64,000 bases of DNA from Mortierella sp. BCC40632 (GCA_011634665.1 WAEK01000022.1:62001-126000), one strand, 5' to 3'. Positions 1 to 12,726 are shown, numbered from the stretch's first letter. Notes: generated by a model not told the origin, from the letters alone. Numbers and translations are program-made.

Positions 1-170
1 GGCAAGGAAAAAAAAAAAAAAAAAAAAAAAATGAGGAGTATTGCAGAGTTGGGATATCAGTCTCCAGCTGACGAAGAATGGCTCACAAATTTATTCCACC
101 TCCTTTGCTCTCTTCAAAGCTCTTCTTCAAGAGCCATGTGGAAAGACTTTAGCAGTCTGTTTGGAGTACG

Positions 171-581
171 TTAATAACGGTCGCAATTGCTGCGGAGGAA
201 CCTCCAGTTCTGAGTCCAGGATACAGACCCTCTCACGCTAGATTTCTCGTAAACTGGCTCATCAAGAAGGCCGGAGATTGTGGGGCCATTTTCAAATTGC
301 ATCTCAAGGTCTGTGACTCCAATTTGAGCTTTGAAAGCTTGGGTGGAAGTCAATTGTGCCTCATTTTCATATCTCAATACCGCTTTAGAGCTCAAGAAAT
401 TTTGGGTTGTTGTAGAAAGCCTTCCTCTGATGTTATAGTAGATTCCGTTCACGTCGAATTTGCCCTTGAAAACATTTCCTTTAGTGAAATGTACAACATA
501 TCCTTCGGCTGTTTTTGCTTGCACCAGAGCCGGAGCCAGCAAAGCGGCTGTAATGGTCATGAAAATGGCATTTAAATGCAT
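171..581 (-). CDS. Small secreted protein, SSP family member 1 (intact)
   Basis: Predicted 136-residue secreted protein of unknown function. The start chosen (MHLNAIF) opens a classic signal peptide of about 22 residues ending ALVQA. The longer upstream reading frame (from 626) would run into the probable 5'UTR intron. The mature part contains the family pattern: a G-x-F-x-V-x-G-x-x-Y segment, an LRYENEAQLT-like motif, IGVTDLEMQFENGP, a region ending SVSWTQNWRFLRSN, and the C-terminus CDRY with the only cysteine. Alternating hydrophobic residues suggest a beta-rich fold. Six relatives lie at 45-62 kb; this one is divergent from them. A TATA box sits 228 nt upstream and a GTAAGC donor near 737, so a 5'UTR intron is likely. 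I do not recognise the domain. Confidence 0.75.
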   Translation of the reverse strand: MHLNAIFMTITAALLAPALVQAKTAEGYVVHFTKGNVFKGKFDVNGIYYNIRGRLSTTTQNFLSSKAVLRYENEAQLTSTQAFKAQIGVTDLEMQFENGPTISGLLDEPVYEKSSVRGSVSWTQNWRFLRSNCDRY

Positions 582-808
582 GGCTGTCGTGAGAGTGGTC
601 AAAGGAAATAGCGTGTTAATCTTCAAGCTGAGATTTAGGTAAAGGGGGATAAGAGACGAACCTCACATGCATTATGAAAGGTGCGTGAGAGAGAGAGAGA
701 GAGAGAACTAGGATGGTAAAAGATGGATACTGTCGCTTACCTTGTACTTTGTTCGTAGGATGGATAAGAGTCCTGAGAGATAGAAAAAACAAGTCAGAGA
801 AGGACCCC

Positions 809-815
809 TTTTATA
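809..815 (-). promoter_or_regulatory. TATA box of SSP member 1
   Basis: On the minus strand this reads TATAAAAGG. The same box lies 219-233 nt upstream of the start codon in the other intact SSP genes, always followed by a GTAAG-type donor, so the position is conserved while the surroundings vary. Confidence 0.6.
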
Positions 816-1313
816 CTGAAGTCGATTCACAACTGTGGAAAGAAGAGGAGAGAGACTTTGAAAAGTGGGATAGCCAGGGAAAAAACAGGTGTGTCTGGTG
901 ATCTGGCGCCTTGGTTTGCTGTAAATTGAGGCCTTCCTTCGCATTTCTTGTCCTGCATCTCCCTGCCTGCTGTCATGCCCCGCGTGTGCTCCCCCCCCCT
1001 CCCCTTCATGCAGTTGCTCGAATGTGGTTTCTTTCTATTGCATCACGCTCTAGTCGATCTCGTTTTTTTGTTGGTCCTGTTTGGTCTTGTGCAGGTTGGT
1101 TTGGCTTGGTGGTGTGATGTTATCATCGCTTTTCCTGCATTTTTTTAACTTGGCAGCACGCATAGGAACCTATTGTCCCTTGGGAACGCAGGAATGAACA
1201 AATCTCTCTCCTGGTAGGTCCTCTCTCTCTACATTACTCGCAGGTCATCGATTGTGCACTTTTGAATTACGCGTGTTTGCCAACATAGAAGAGCAGATCC
1301 CATACAGATGTTG

Positions 1314-1314
<1 letters not shown>

Positions 1315-1359
<45 letters not shown>
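1315..1359. repeat. Long T homopolymer
   Basis: An almost uninterrupted run of about 42 T. Similar runs occur at matching places in the SSP modules further right, for example near 50824, 53523 and 57396. Confidence 0.9.
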
Positions 1360-1360
<1 letters not shown>

Positions 1361-1401
1361 GTAGTCAGTGTCCTGCCATTGTTGCTTTTTGCCGGCGTGT
1401 C

Positions 1402-1660
1402 TTCGCCAGACTTCATGCGTACTATAGCCTATTGTCTCGAGGGAACACATTCATAGAGAAACCAATTATTCCCATCTCCTGGTCAACTCCCTTCTCCCCT
1501 TTTCTCATTTTGCGCGGCTCTCTTTAGACATGTCACGACAAAACTCATCTGCAACGACTCTCCGCCACGGAGATTGATATGATGAAAACTGGGGGAAAGC
1601 GTGCCTGCAAGAAAGCTGATACTACAAAGTCCTTCTCTGTCATTTCAGCATTGATCTCTT
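1402..1660. repeat. Conserved SSP-upstream block, copy 1
   Basis: Divergent copy of the block found upstream of every SSP gene. It runs from a GCGTACTATAGCCTATTGTC-like start to a CATTTCAGCATTGA-like end. The reading frame on each strand is partly conserved with the other copies, so its nature (promoter, transcript or short peptide) is open. Confidence 0.55.
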
Positions 1661-2400
1661 TTGGTCTTCTCTGTTCTTCCTCTGAGGTATTCACCACTGG
1701 AGAAACTACCTTGGTGTAGTCGGAATTTCTTAACGGTGCTGTATGATGAGGACATTGTATCTTTGAGAAAGATCGAATCCAAGATAGATGTGATAGAGTG
1801 GCGTGAGTAGTGGAAAGCATTGTGAAGCGGTAGATTGATGGAGTTTGGGTGTAGCCTCCAGTTTGCACATTGCTTAGCCATCTGGAACAAGTGTCGAACT
1901 GGTGTGTGAGCAAAAGAGCGATGTGACCAGAGAGAGGAGGTGCATCGAAGATGAATAAACATGTTCACAGATTCTGCTAGGCATCACTATTTGTTGGACG
2001 GAAGTTTACTTGTTCTCCAGCTAGGCGGCGATAATGTCATTATCCCATCGATGCTGATGATCGTGGGGATGCTTGAAGGGCGACTGCAAGTATCACAAAT
2101 AAACTTAGTCGAGATTCATCCACAAGCCCGATCATTCTATGGAAAAGAGAGGCAAATATACATCATTAAAAGACCTAGGTAGTAGAAAGGAGCCATTGCC
2201 TTAGTGGAAACGGTGAGGTTAGTAAAGCCTCAAGGGACTAGATCTTAAATGGGTCCTACTTACAAGGTTCGTTGCTCGAATATCGTGGATCCCTTTTTCT
2301 CTTCTACAAACAACCGATAGAGCTCTGAGTCATGATTGCTTGACTTGAGCTAATGGTCAAACAAGCACGCATTTTGAACAAATACATCGCCTAACCCTTC

Positions 2401-2857
2401 ATTCCTGAAAGACTTGCAGACATTCAAAGCAAGGAACAACTTTTTAGCAGGCAAGTCAGCCAGTCAGTCATCCAGTCAGGCAGGCAGTCAGTCAGTCAGT
2501 CAAATAATAATAAAAAAAAGGATCGAGAAAGAAGTATCTTCAAGTCTTTTCTTTGCTTCTCTTTTTACCAAGAGGATTGACAGCACCACTCGAAAGTCTG
2601 CCAAACCGCGGGAATGGTCAAATTTAGCTTCGTGGTTTAGTAGGAGGAAATGAAAGAGTCATTTGAGCGACATCGTCCTTGCCTATATGGCAGATGGAAG
2701 CATATTTAGATGAGGTCCAATTTATCGTTATCGAGGAGTGTCTGCACTCCCTCCTTCATCCTCATTTCCCCCCTCATTATCCCTATCCGTACTATCTCTA
2801 TAACAGTAGCCCTGACACTCGAGATATTTAATAATATGCAATATCTTGGCTAAGCCG

Positions 2858-2889
<32 letters not shown>

Positions 2890-2906
2890 CTTCGTCTCTT
2901 GCATTA
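2401..2906. other. Intergenic stretch, simple repeats only
   Basis: Between the left SSP module and the 3' end of the RhoGAP gene. It holds an imperfect CAGT/CAGG tetranucleotide repeat at about 2455-2503 and a T run at 2860-2889, which probably lies in the RhoGAP 3' flank. I see no gene. Confidence 0.6.
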
Positions 2907-5900
2907 CTATCCACCTGTGGTTTGCTTGGCGCGTTCTAGGGGTACTACAATACGGCCTGTGTCTGGTGTTCGTCCTCGGCGGCTTCCTTGCCTTGAGAGT
3001 GGGGAGGATCCGTGACCTGGATTGGTGCCATGATTTGGATCATGAGGTGCTAGACCCTTGGTTGAGTTACTTCGTGCTCGCGTTGGTCCTGGTGGTGGAG
3101 TCGATGTACCACTACTACTACTGCTACCACCATTCCTCGAGTTACTTTGCATGGAGGATGTCGAATTCTCTCGGGGATGGTGTCGCCGCTCACGATCCCT
3201 TGACTTGGGCATGGGTACCGGTGGGGCTGTCAAGGTTGTGGTCGAATCAATCGAGCTCTCCATGGATCCATAGGATCCTTGCCGACTCCGAGAGTTGCCT
3301 CGCTTAGGTGGAAGAGGCAAGCCCGTCAAGGAATCAACCATGATCCCGTGGTCCAGTGCGGGAAAGCTTCCATGGCGAGCAACTGTGGCTGGATGAGGAC
3401 GTTGTGGACCTAATCCAAAATCGATCGAACTGTGAGATTCCGTCAAGGGTGCAGGCGAGGGTCGGTGGTGCGACCGTTGGGGACGTGATGCGTTCTCGTC
3501 TGCAGTGGGGCTGTGGCGGTGAGACATTTGGTGGTAATTGGCTGGATGGCGGTGGGTGGTGGCGTCGGAACCAGATTTCGCGGCTTCTCGGGCAGTGTCT
3601 TGGGTTGGAGGACCTCTTCCCTGGTATAGTCTTTCGCCCGTTGGTGTCGGTGTCGGTGTCGACCGAGACCCCGGCTGGGCGAAGGATGAATTGGCTGGCA
3701 AAGGTCGCCGCGATGAATGGCCCTGAGAGGGTGAGTTGGAGCGGGAGCCTCCGGCAGACAAAAATCCAGGGTGGTAGTCAATCTTTTGTGGAGGGTCCAG
3801 CATATCCATCAGCGAGTTTTCTGGAGGCGGTGGGGGCGGTCGTGGAGGCGACGGTCGTCCCTGGCTATGCTTCAGTCTCTGTTGGGGAGGTGGGCCAATG
3901 ATCGACCAGTCGGGCAGCTCTGCATCGTCCAGCTCATTAATCGTTCCATGCAGAGGCGTACCCCGGCGCTCAGAACTGTAATGGGTATCCTGCGAAGAGT
4001 ACCGTTCCTGCAAGTGAATTGGGGTTACCTCTTGACTCTTGTACTTTCGCTGTCTGTCTGCCTTTTCGTCATTCGCATTCGATTCCTGGTCTTTGTGCTT
4101 GTTGGAGAACAAGCCCTTGAACATCTCGATAGTCCCGTGACCACTGGAGTTGCTTCCTGTCGAGTGCTGGTGAGATTGATTCCTTGAGGCTCCATGCCTT
4201 GGAACATGGGTCAACTCTCCAGGATTGCTCTTTGCTCGGAAAATGGGCATGCCGACATTAATGGACCGTCCTCCCTTTGACTCGCTCTGTCCTGAACCCT
4301 GTGGAATGAGACCAGAACCTCCAGAAGCTGAAGAGCGCTTCTGACCGGGTCCTGGCCGAAGTACTTTGGGTGGTACAGGGAAAGGGTGGTATTCCTCCTG
4401 TCGTAGCGGAGGATCTGGGATATACACATGTGCTACTGCCGACGGTATCAAGCCCTTTGCCGGCATTCTCTCCATCCCACGATCTGCATTTCGTGAGGCC
4501 AGAGCCGAGGGTTGAGGGGGTGGAGTGGCAGCTGGTCCAGAGGGTCTCCTTACTGCACGCGATGTTCCCTGAGAGTCATCGTCTGAGGGTGGAACTGGTG
4601 TGGATGGATGAGAAGGTGGTGCTGAGGGTGTGGTTGAAGTGGATAGATGAGAGGGTGAAGCACTCCGTGACGCCATGGATGGTGCCGGAAAGTTGATTTC
4701 GATGGTTTGGCAAAAGACAGAGGGTTCGCGGAGCATTCCTTCTCCTTTTAGCTGCTTCCTCCGGCTCAAATACGATCCAAATTCGACGCCTCCTTCATCT
4801 GAAGCGTTCACTGGCGAGGTGTGTGCTTTTCGTATTGTATTACTCTTCGGAATCGCCGCTTGTGCCTTTTCATCCTTTGTCCTCGGGTTTTCTGAAATAT
4901 CGGAAAGCTCTATAAGAAATATCGGTATTAGTAGCCGCATAAAAAAAAAAAAAAAAGGGTATGAATGAGGAAAAAGATATTACCCTGGTCTGAACTACTG
5001 GTCGACTGCCCTGGAGCGGGGCTGCTTTCTGACATTCTGGAAATTGCCTTGGATGCCCTACTGGAACGGCGACGCGCCAGGTAAGACGAGGTAAATAGAC
5101 CAGAGTTGTTGCTGAGGTTACTACTATTCGAATTAGTCGACTTGCTCCGCTGTGGCGTGCGACCCGATAAGGACGAACGTGCGTTCGTGGACCGGTTGAG
5201 AGAGAGCTGTCTCTTCAGACCGGGATCAAGGCCATGAGTGTCGTCAGGATCAAATAGGGCCTTTCCATGGTTGCTTTCGTGTGGCCGATCTGTTGCAGTG
5301 AAAAATCCTGGACCGGTCCCGTCCAGGGGTAAGGTGAGCATGGGATGGGGAGGTAAATTCATGACACCAAAACTCATCAACTCGTCGTCATCTTCGTCAT
5401 CAATATTAGAACGAGGCAAGGTGAAGGAGCTCTGGTGATCAATTAAAAATTTGAGAACGGCTGCCGAGGTCATGTATTCACCAGGAGACATGGAATGGTT
5501 CGGGTGGGAAATCACACCGGGTTGGAAGACAGAGGCGAGGTTTTTGGAGTCCATTAGATTCTCGTCGCTGTGGCGGGCAAAGTGTGCGAGGAGATGTAGC
5601 AAATAGATCAAGAGACACGAGTGTGGTGGTGGAAGCCTGCTGATCAAGTCCTGGTAGGCAACAATCTTTTCCTTGTCATCCGTGAGGTTCCCTAAGCGAG
5701 CGGACCGAGACGAGACGTGAGCAACAAAGACGACGAGTGAGCGAGAGCCACAGGGGACGAATTTCTGTTAGAAGAAAAAAAAAGTGCCCGAGGACTCGAG
5801 GACTGGGCTGTGCTACTCGGACACAGCCGAGGCACAGCAGGGGAATAGAACAGGGAGGCGCAAGTAGTGAATATTGGTCACATACGATGGACATCCCGGA

Positions 5901-7071
5901 ACTTTTCGTAAAACTCAAGAGTGATGACGGGGTCAGGTAGGTGGTTGAGGTATCGCCGGAGGACATTAGATGCGTCATGGATGGTGTATCCTGTCCAGTC
6001 AAGTTGGCTGCCATAGGTGGGAGGAGTATCAAAGAGGAGCTGTAGTTCGGCGACGCGTTTGGCGGATCCACTAACGCGGAAGATGCCTTTTGTTTTGGTT
6101 GCTAAGAAAAATGAAAGAGGGAGGTTAAGAAAGAAGCAAAGAAGGAAAGAAGAGAGAAGAGAGAAAGAGGAAAAGGAAGAATGGTGGCGCACCTTGCTCC
6201 ATCAGTAGCCAACCGCACTTGGAGACGATCGTTGGGATGAATCCCTGGCACCGGGTTTTGCCGGCAACTGTGTAGGTGATGGGTACGCCTGCATATGTGA
6301 TCGAATCAACGAGGTCGATGTGGAAGAGGCCTAGAACCAGGGTTCAAATCAAAAAGGTTAGTCCTGGGAAAGCAACGCCGACTTTCTCTCTCTTGTTCCT
6401 CGGCGCGTACCCTTTGTGCAGCCAACCATGCAGCCAATTTCGGCCCATGCAGGTGCACGCTGCCTGCCCTGATCGCCAGTGAGCATACATCCTGGCCTTG
6501 CATCCATGCTGGTGGGTTAACTCTACCCTACCCTGCCCTGCCAGAGGGTTGACTCGAACTTGAGTTGTCACCCTTTTGCTCTTTTTTTTCTTTTTTCTTT
6601 TTTTTTTTTTTTCTCTTTCTTTTTTCTCTTCTCCTGGCAATCCTGCCATCACTATCCTTTTGACCTAGCCCGTTCAACAGATTGGTCCACCTGACAAAGT
6701 GTGGGGAGGAAGGGAAAGGATGGCGGACCAGCAGGTCTCTGGACGGAGAACAATCTCTCCAGGAACCGTTGGCGCGATCGGTCCGCTGCGGTCTGAAACA
6801 GCTGAGAATGATGTGTGGGCGAGTGGGGGATGACACCACCTTATTGGTGACGGCCGCTTGTCATAAAATAAAATATGGGCATGAAGGGACGATGGAAATG
6901 AGAATGTCTCCCGGAGTGTCTGTCGATCCATCGCTAGTCAATAATGTGCGCACCCTTCCTCAGTCAGGTCTTCTTTAGTCGCTTTCCCGCTGTTTGCCAT
7001 CCTGCCTGTCGATTCCTTTTGGTCAGTCGACCCTGTCACATCTGCGCTTACAGAGTCGAGACTCTTCTTTT

Positions 7072-7119
<48 letters not shown>

Positions 7120-7279
7120 GTCTCTTAGTCTCTCACGCCTTTCCTCTTTCTTTGGTTTCTTGTCGTTTCTTTTCGTTTCTTTTGCGAACGAAAAGGTTCA
7201 GTCGAGGTTTACCTTTGACAGTCTTGGTGCCAGTGATATTCTTCCACCATTTTTTAAAAGAACCGCGCTGCTGTGCCAT
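2907..7279 (-). CDS. RhoGAP protein, Sac7/Bag7 type
   Basis: GTPase-activating protein expected to switch off Rho1-class GTPases in cell-wall and actin signalling. Five exons fit in phase: 7213-7279, 6193-6330, 5886-6101, 4984-5691 and 2907-4891, giving about 1037 residues. The short basic N-terminus (MAQQRGSFKKWWKNITG) leads straight into the GAP domain, residues about 23-230. It has the arginine finger Arg77 in GIFRVSG, the segment DWTGYTIHDASNVLRRYL, and the asparagine-bearing LMDSKNLASVFQPG motif. The order and wording match yeast Sac7/Bag7. The remaining 800 residues are Ser/Pro/Arg-rich, low complexity and probably disordered and phosphorylated. The start follows a CT-rich promoter. Confidence is high for the domain and moderate for the exact tail. 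Confidence 0.9.
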
Positions 7280-8052
7280 GATTCCATACAGTTGGGGGCG
7301 AGTGTTTGGAGTGACTAAAGTGGATGGGTGGGAACGGGCGCAGGCGCAGGGCGCAGGGCGCAGAGCAGGGGAGCCGAGTGGATGGATTAAAGAGATGAGA
7401 CGTGCTCGGGCCGAATGATGGCGTGGGACGGGGTTGAGACGGTAGATGAGGTCTGGATCATAGTCTGGATGGATGCGTTCCTGCGGATGGGTCGAGAACA
7501 AACGTTTCACTCGGGAGAGATGGGGAAGATCGCTGGGCGGCAGGGGGGCAAAAAGGGGCGGGAGCGGTTAAGCAAGAGCGAGAGAGAGAGGAGGAAGAGA
7601 AGAGCGGGCGGGCCTGGCTGAAAGAGAAAGAGGAGGAAGAGGGAGAGAAAGGCCGAGCGGCCTTGTTGAAAGAGGAAAGAGAGAGAGTGTGTGCGAGAGA
7701 GAGAGAGAGGGAGAAGAGAGAAAGCGAGCGGAGAGAAGAGAGAGAGAGAGTGAAGGAGAGAGAGAGAGAGAGAGAGAGGGACAGACAGAGAGAGAGAGAA
7801 CAACGAGGTTAAGAGGAGAGAGATCGAGGAGCCGTTCAGAGAGATTTTTTTTTTTCTCTCTCTCTCTCTCTCTTTTCTCTTTTCTCTTTTTCTCCCACTT
7901 CTTGAAACTTCTTTTTCAAGATCAGATAAATAGGAGAGAGCCTGTCTTGTCTGTCTGCTGTCATTCTTTCTCTCTCTACCACTCACTCACACTTTGCTCA
8001 TTTTCATTCTCACACGTTCACACTTGCACACACACACACTCGCTCTTTTCTC

Positions 8053-8083
<31 letters not shown>

Positions 8084-8452
8084 CTCTCTATCACGCACAC
8101 TTCCTCTCTCTTTTAGTCTCTCTATCTCTCTCGCTCGTTCTCTCCTTCTCATGTCAGCTCTCATCTTCCATTGCATCGCCAAGGAGAAGGCGCTCATCCT
8201 CAGCCGGGCGCTTCTCCCGGCACGGTCATGAATGGAGAGGCTCTTGCTCTTTTTTCCCTGCTCACAAGCAGCGTTATATTTATTCATTCAAAAGAGAACT
8301 GCCGGCCAGAGGTACACGCATCGATGCATGGGCCTCTTCACACAGCGCCGGCCCTGCACGCCCTGTCTAAGATGCCTTGCTTTTTTTTTACCCACTCTGG
8401 ATCTGGCAGGGGTAGTCCGCCGGCAGCAGACTTTATTGGTCTTTAATCTCAT
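7280..8452. other. Intergenic, GA/CT microsatellites
   Basis: Promoter side of the RhoGAP gene and 3' side of the glutaredoxin gene. It contains long imperfect GA tracts (about 7570-7830) and CT tracts (about 7850-8130). Apparent open frames here are repeats translated as Arg/Glu or Ser/Leu. No gene seen. A (TC)n run of about 38 nt lies just below, at 7078-7117, inside RhoGAP intron 1. Confidence 0.7.
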
Positions 8453-8928
8453 TTAGAGCAAGGGCTTGAGCTTGTTTGCCCTGTGGAGCGACTGGAGGCT
8501 GTCGTTGCCGCCAATGTGTTGCTGCTTGATAAAGATGTTGGGCACGGTGCGTTGTCCGGTCAATTCCAAAAGATACGCCTGGATAGCAGCACCATCGTCC
8601 ATGTTGTCCAGCTCAACTACAAACGCGTTTGCGTTAAGTTCTTCGAGCAGTCTCTTGGTCCTGGTGCAGTAAGGGCAGTGTGTCTTGGAGAAGACAACCA
8701 CATCGTGAGAAGCTGGTTTTTTTTTTTTTTGGACACGGAAGTGGTTGATTAATGGATCGCAGCAAGAAAGAGGATCATGACAGGAAAGAGCAAAGAGTCC
8801 ATGCACGCGAGAAAGAGATAGAGAAAGAGAGACAGAGAAAGCGAGAAGGACATACCAATGATTTCGTCAACTTTGATCTTGATTTGAGCAGCCATTTCGG
8901 GAGTGAGTGAAGAGGATGATTGACCCAT
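8453..8928 (-). CDS. Dithiol glutaredoxin
   Basis: Glutathione-dependent thiol-disulfide oxidoreductase of the class I (dithiol) type, probably cytosolic. Two exons, 8856-8928 and 8453-8712, give 110 residues, the usual size. The active site is Cys37-Pro-Tyr-Cys40, followed by the cis-proline motif TVPNIFI and the glutathione-binding GGNDS. These are the three hallmarks of the family. The start MGQSSSSLTPEM is the first ATG before the spliced exon. The intron acceptor on the coding strand follows a run of A rather than pyrimidines. It is transcribed divergently from the ABHD11-like gene, 470 bp away. Confidence 0.92.
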
Positions 8929-9398
8929 GGCGAAAAGTGGAAATGCGGGACTAAAAAAACGATGACAAATTCCAGCTCAACTTGAGAAAGAAAGAGAAGT
9001 CATGGAATGGAAAAAGTACAAGGGGGTTGAGTGGAAGGGTATTCTGGCCTAGTGTCTTTGCTTAGCTTGGGAATCTTTTTTTTTTTTTTTTTTTCTCTCT
9101 CTCTTTCTCTCTCCTTTTTCCCTAACTCTCTTATCTTTTTTATTTCTCCATCTTTGTTCTTCCATGAAGGCGAAGGCGCGAATGCGCGAACGTTCTCTAC
9201 GTCGGGCGTAAGGAGTGGGCAAAAGCGCCTACAGCCTCGGGCGGTGCTCTTTTTTTCTTTTCGGGCCAAAAAAAAAAAAAAACTAGTGGTGGCTTTGCAC
9301 GAGCCCATACCACAGCGAGAGAAGAGAGAGAGAGGAGAAAGTAAGAGAGAGAGAGCGAGAGAGTAGTCAGTGAGAGCAAGTGGGAGGGTAAGAAAAAG
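8929..9398. promoter_or_regulatory. Divergent promoter region, glutaredoxin / ABHD11-like
   Basis: 470 bp between two divergent starts. It contains T and A homopolymers (about 9078-9094, 9271-9283) and CT/GA tracts. No clear TATA box was seen on either side. Confidence 0.5.
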
Positions 9399-9865
9399 AT
9401 GTTTGCCCGCCCCAACGGTTTTCTTTCTTTCCTTTCTCTCTCTTTTCTCTCTCTCTCTCGCTCTCTCCATTCCTCCGTTCCGCCCATGCTGACAAGAGCT
9501 CCAGCCTTCTTCCGCAGCCTCACGCAAGGCTACGTGCCTGTCCGGGCCATGTCTTCGGTCTCTCACCTTACTCCTGCCGTCAACCTTACCTACAACGAGA
9601 TACCTCAGCCAAAGTCTCAGGAACCCGCCCGCTCAAAGCCGATCGTCATCATGCACGGCCTCTTTGGATCAAAGCAGAACTGGAAGGCGCTCTCCAAGGC
9701 AATGGCCACTCGTCTCAACACTCGGGTCTTTACGCTGGTAATGCAAGTCCTTGGACCGGTCAACATGTGTGGAGCTTGAGTCCGCAGGGTGCGTGGTGTG
9801 TTTCTACCCGCCTACGTTTGTGCGTGTGTTTTGCTTGTGGTGCCTTTTTCTTTCTTTCTTTCTTT

Positions 9866-9914
<49 letters not shown>

Positions 9915-11231
9915 TGTCCCCAAGTCTGCAGGAATGGTTCAGACGAGCTGATGTTACTATTGTGATTGCTCTAGGATCTTCGCAACCATGGTGAGAGTGG
10001 TCAATCTCCCGTCCATGATTACAATAATATGGCCAACGATGTAGCCCAGTTTTTGAAGCAACAATCACTCGAGAGCCCAATGGTCATCGGTCATTCGATG
10101 TAAGTATCGCTCATGAACAGGAGCAGGAACATAAAAAGAAAAAAAATCAAGAAACAGGAGAAAAAGTGTCAGGAATAAGGACAGGAACAAGAGAAGGGAA
10201 CAGGGGTTGGGACAAAACTAGATGTAAAAGCGCAGTCAACAAGAAAATGGACATCATGGTTCCGTATAATAATGACAAAAGAACGAAAAAAAAAAAAATA
10301 GACTTGGCGCTGGACATTGCGACATTCGGATGATAGGATGGACTTGATAAATCAGTGGCGTTGACTTTGAGCTAGACTTTGTTAGTGGCCAATACCGTCC
10401 GAGTCCCATGATCCATGTCGTAACCGTTCCGAGCTTCTTTGTTTAATACCACTTGGATAGGGGTGGTAAGGTGGCAATGTATCTCGCTCTGCAACATGTA
10501 CCACTGGATCGGTTGGTGGTCGTGGACATGGCACCTGTCAAGGTGGCACTCTCCTCTGAGTTTGCAAAGTACGTCGCTGTCATGAAGGAGATCCAGCAGG
10601 CTCGAGTGACCAAGCAGAGCGAGGCGGATCAGATGATGCAAAAGGTTGTCCCTGTAAGTCATCGTGGCTCTGTTGGAGCCTTGTGGGCCTCTTGTATGTT
10701 CTCTGTGACTTTTGTTTTTTAATGGACTCGAATCTTTTTTATTTTCCAAAGGACCTGGGAGTGCGACAGTTCCTGTTGACCAACCTCAAGAGAGATCCTT
10801 CTGGTCAAGCCTACAGCTTCCGCGTCCCTATCGGCACTCTAGGCGACTCACTCGGTAATCTTGGACAGTTTGACTTTGTTCCCGGACAGGATCGCTTCGA
10901 TGGCAAGGCACTCTTTATCAAGGGCAACCGATCAGGATATGTCCGGGAGAAGGAGCTTGGTCTCATCCAGAATTTCTTCCCCAACGCACGGGTCGAGGGT
11001 CTCGAAACAGGACACTGGGGTAAGTAGTCTTGAGTATGGGAAAGGAATCATCCTCCAATATCCATGACAACTTTGTATAGAATGGTGCTAACAGAGTACA
11101 TCACCATCATCATCGTCGTCGTCATCATCTTCATCTTCATTATCTGTTGTGCTATTGATCCATATTTAGTCCATGCCGAGAAGCCAGACGAGTTCTTGAA
11201 GCTCGTTACAGCATTTGCGAGTGAACCATAG
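9399..11231 (+). CDS. Mitochondrial alpha/beta hydrolase, ABHD11/Imo32-like
   Basis: Serine hydrolase of the ABHD11 family (yeast Imo32). Five exons agree in phase: 9399-9737, 9975-10099, 10461-10653, 10752-11019 and 11170-11231, giving 328 residues. The oxyanion motif HGLFGSKQNW is followed by DLRNHGES, the nucleophile elbow with Ser154 in GHSMGG, and the catalytic histidine in GHWVHAEKP near the C-terminus (His307). The N-terminus is rich in Arg/Ser/Phe without acids, which suggests mitochondrial import. An internal Met at residue 30 is an alternative start and would also leave a basic leader. The introns contain a T run of about 44 (9870-9913) and AG-rich sequence. Family membership is secure; the substrate cannot be read from sequence. 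Confidence 0.9.
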
Positions 11232-11695
11232 AGTTGCTTTTACTAGAATAGAAGAAAATATATTATTTTAAAGCTGTAGAATGCTGTGAGGGATTAGCAG
11301 GAGAGTATTAATGTTGCGTGTGTACGCACGCACCACAGCGACAATGGTAGGGCAGTGCAGAGCAGAGTACACTGACCAGCCACTCGATTCTTTCTGCAGG
11401 AGAGAAGGAACAGGGCTCCCCCGAATTCGTGTGTGGAGCAGGTGTCCTGTTGGATGTCGGAATTGGAGAGCCGAGAGAAAACGTGGTCCACACAGGGCCC
11501 TGCTGCAAGTTGAGCGATAACAAAGCTCTTTGCTTTGCGTTGAGCGACTCTGCAGGGTCGATGGATCGTCTCATTCACCGTGTGTGCCTTTACAGGGTTG
11601 CTCAGCTGTTGGTGGAATAAAAAAAAAAAGAAGTACGTAGAATATGTGCGTGGACTCTTGAGAAGAGGGGCTAGACAAGCAGAGAAGAGGAGAAG

Positions 11696-11740
<45 letters not shown>

Positions 11741-11956
11741 GTCCCCCAAAAGGATTCAAATCGCGACAAATGGCGTTTAATTCGATTGGGAACAGGGTGC
11801 AAGGAGAAGAGAGGCTCGACCCAACAGCACAAAGTCCGGTTTGTTTATCATATTATAGGCAGGTAAACTGGACGCCAGGGCTCTTCTCTCTCCCTCTTTC
11901 AAAATTGGCTCTTGGGCCAGAAGGCGAAAAGAAGGGGGAAAGGGGCCACAAGGAGA

Positions 11957-11959
<3 letters not shown>

Positions 11960-12046
<87 letters not shown>
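11960..12046. repeat. (GA)n dinucleotide microsatellite, about 87 nt
   Basis: The longest pure dinucleotide array in the window. Runs of this length are prone to slippage and to assembly error. Confidence 0.9.
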
Positions 12047-12049
<3 letters not shown>

Positions 12050-12398
12050 GATTGGAACGAATCTTTGCCCATGACATAGTGGTTTCGAATGAGCATTGAT
12101 TCTGACAGAGTGGCATGAGGATGCTGATCCACTGTGAAATGCATTCGGGTGAGAATGTCAATAAGGAAGCATGACCAAGCGTGTGTGAGAAAGAGAGAAA
12201 GAGAGAAAGAGAAAGAGAAACAGACAGACAGACATTGATTAGCGAACGAGTGGTGCAGTTGTTGTGATTTTTTTTTTTCCCGCCTTTTTTTTTTTTTCCT
12301 CTTCTGTAGTAATCTCTCTGACAGGCGGGTGTTTTATGAACCCGCAGATGAATATCATCCGAACGATGATTCGTGGCCTGGATCCATGCCCTGGCGTG

Positions 12399-12446
<48 letters not shown>

Positions 12447-12726
12447 AAGAAAGAGAGAGAGAGGAGTAGAGTGGATCAAGGGAGAGAGAGAGAGTGGGTG
12501 AGTGGGTGAGTGAGTGAGCGAGTGAGTGGGAGAGAATGCGGACGTGTGGTCGCCTGGTTTCATCAAAGGCGTGGACAGAGGCGAATGATGAGTGATGGTG
12601 ATGGCTTGCGTAGACTTTTTGGCTTTGGCCTTGGCCTTGGTCTTGGTCTTGGGGAGGGGGGGCATGATTAGAATGGGGAGAGAAGGGGGTAATTTTTTTC
12701 CTGGCCACCTTGCTGTGGGTGGATGT

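Larger units (their letters stand above)
31..2400. repeat. Left-hand copy of the SSP module
   Basis: The gene at 171-581 and about 1.8 kb of its upstream flank are recognisably homologous, with many substitutions and indels, to the modules at 45.2-64 kb. Shared landmarks include the CA-type downstream flank, the TATA box near 809, the Cys/Arg-coding upstream block near 1400-1660, and a stretch near 2110 resembling 50010 and 63270. The module begins beside an A-run at 10-30 and fades near 2400. It is 43 kb from the array, so this is a dispersed and older copy. Confidence 0.7.

Noticed and set aside
6330..6352. GGTTCAAATC, resembling a tRNA B box
   Set aside because: It lies in a RhoGAP intron beside an exon; there is no A box or cloverleaf at the required distance.
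7507..8231. Long overlapping open frames on both strands
   Set aside because: They are translations of GA/CT microsatellites (Arg/Glu or Ser/Leu runs), with no domain and no codon signal.
11853..12665. 270-residue open frame on the minus strand
   Set aside because: It is dominated by Ser-Leu repeats from the (GA)n tract; the flanking residues show no family resemblance.
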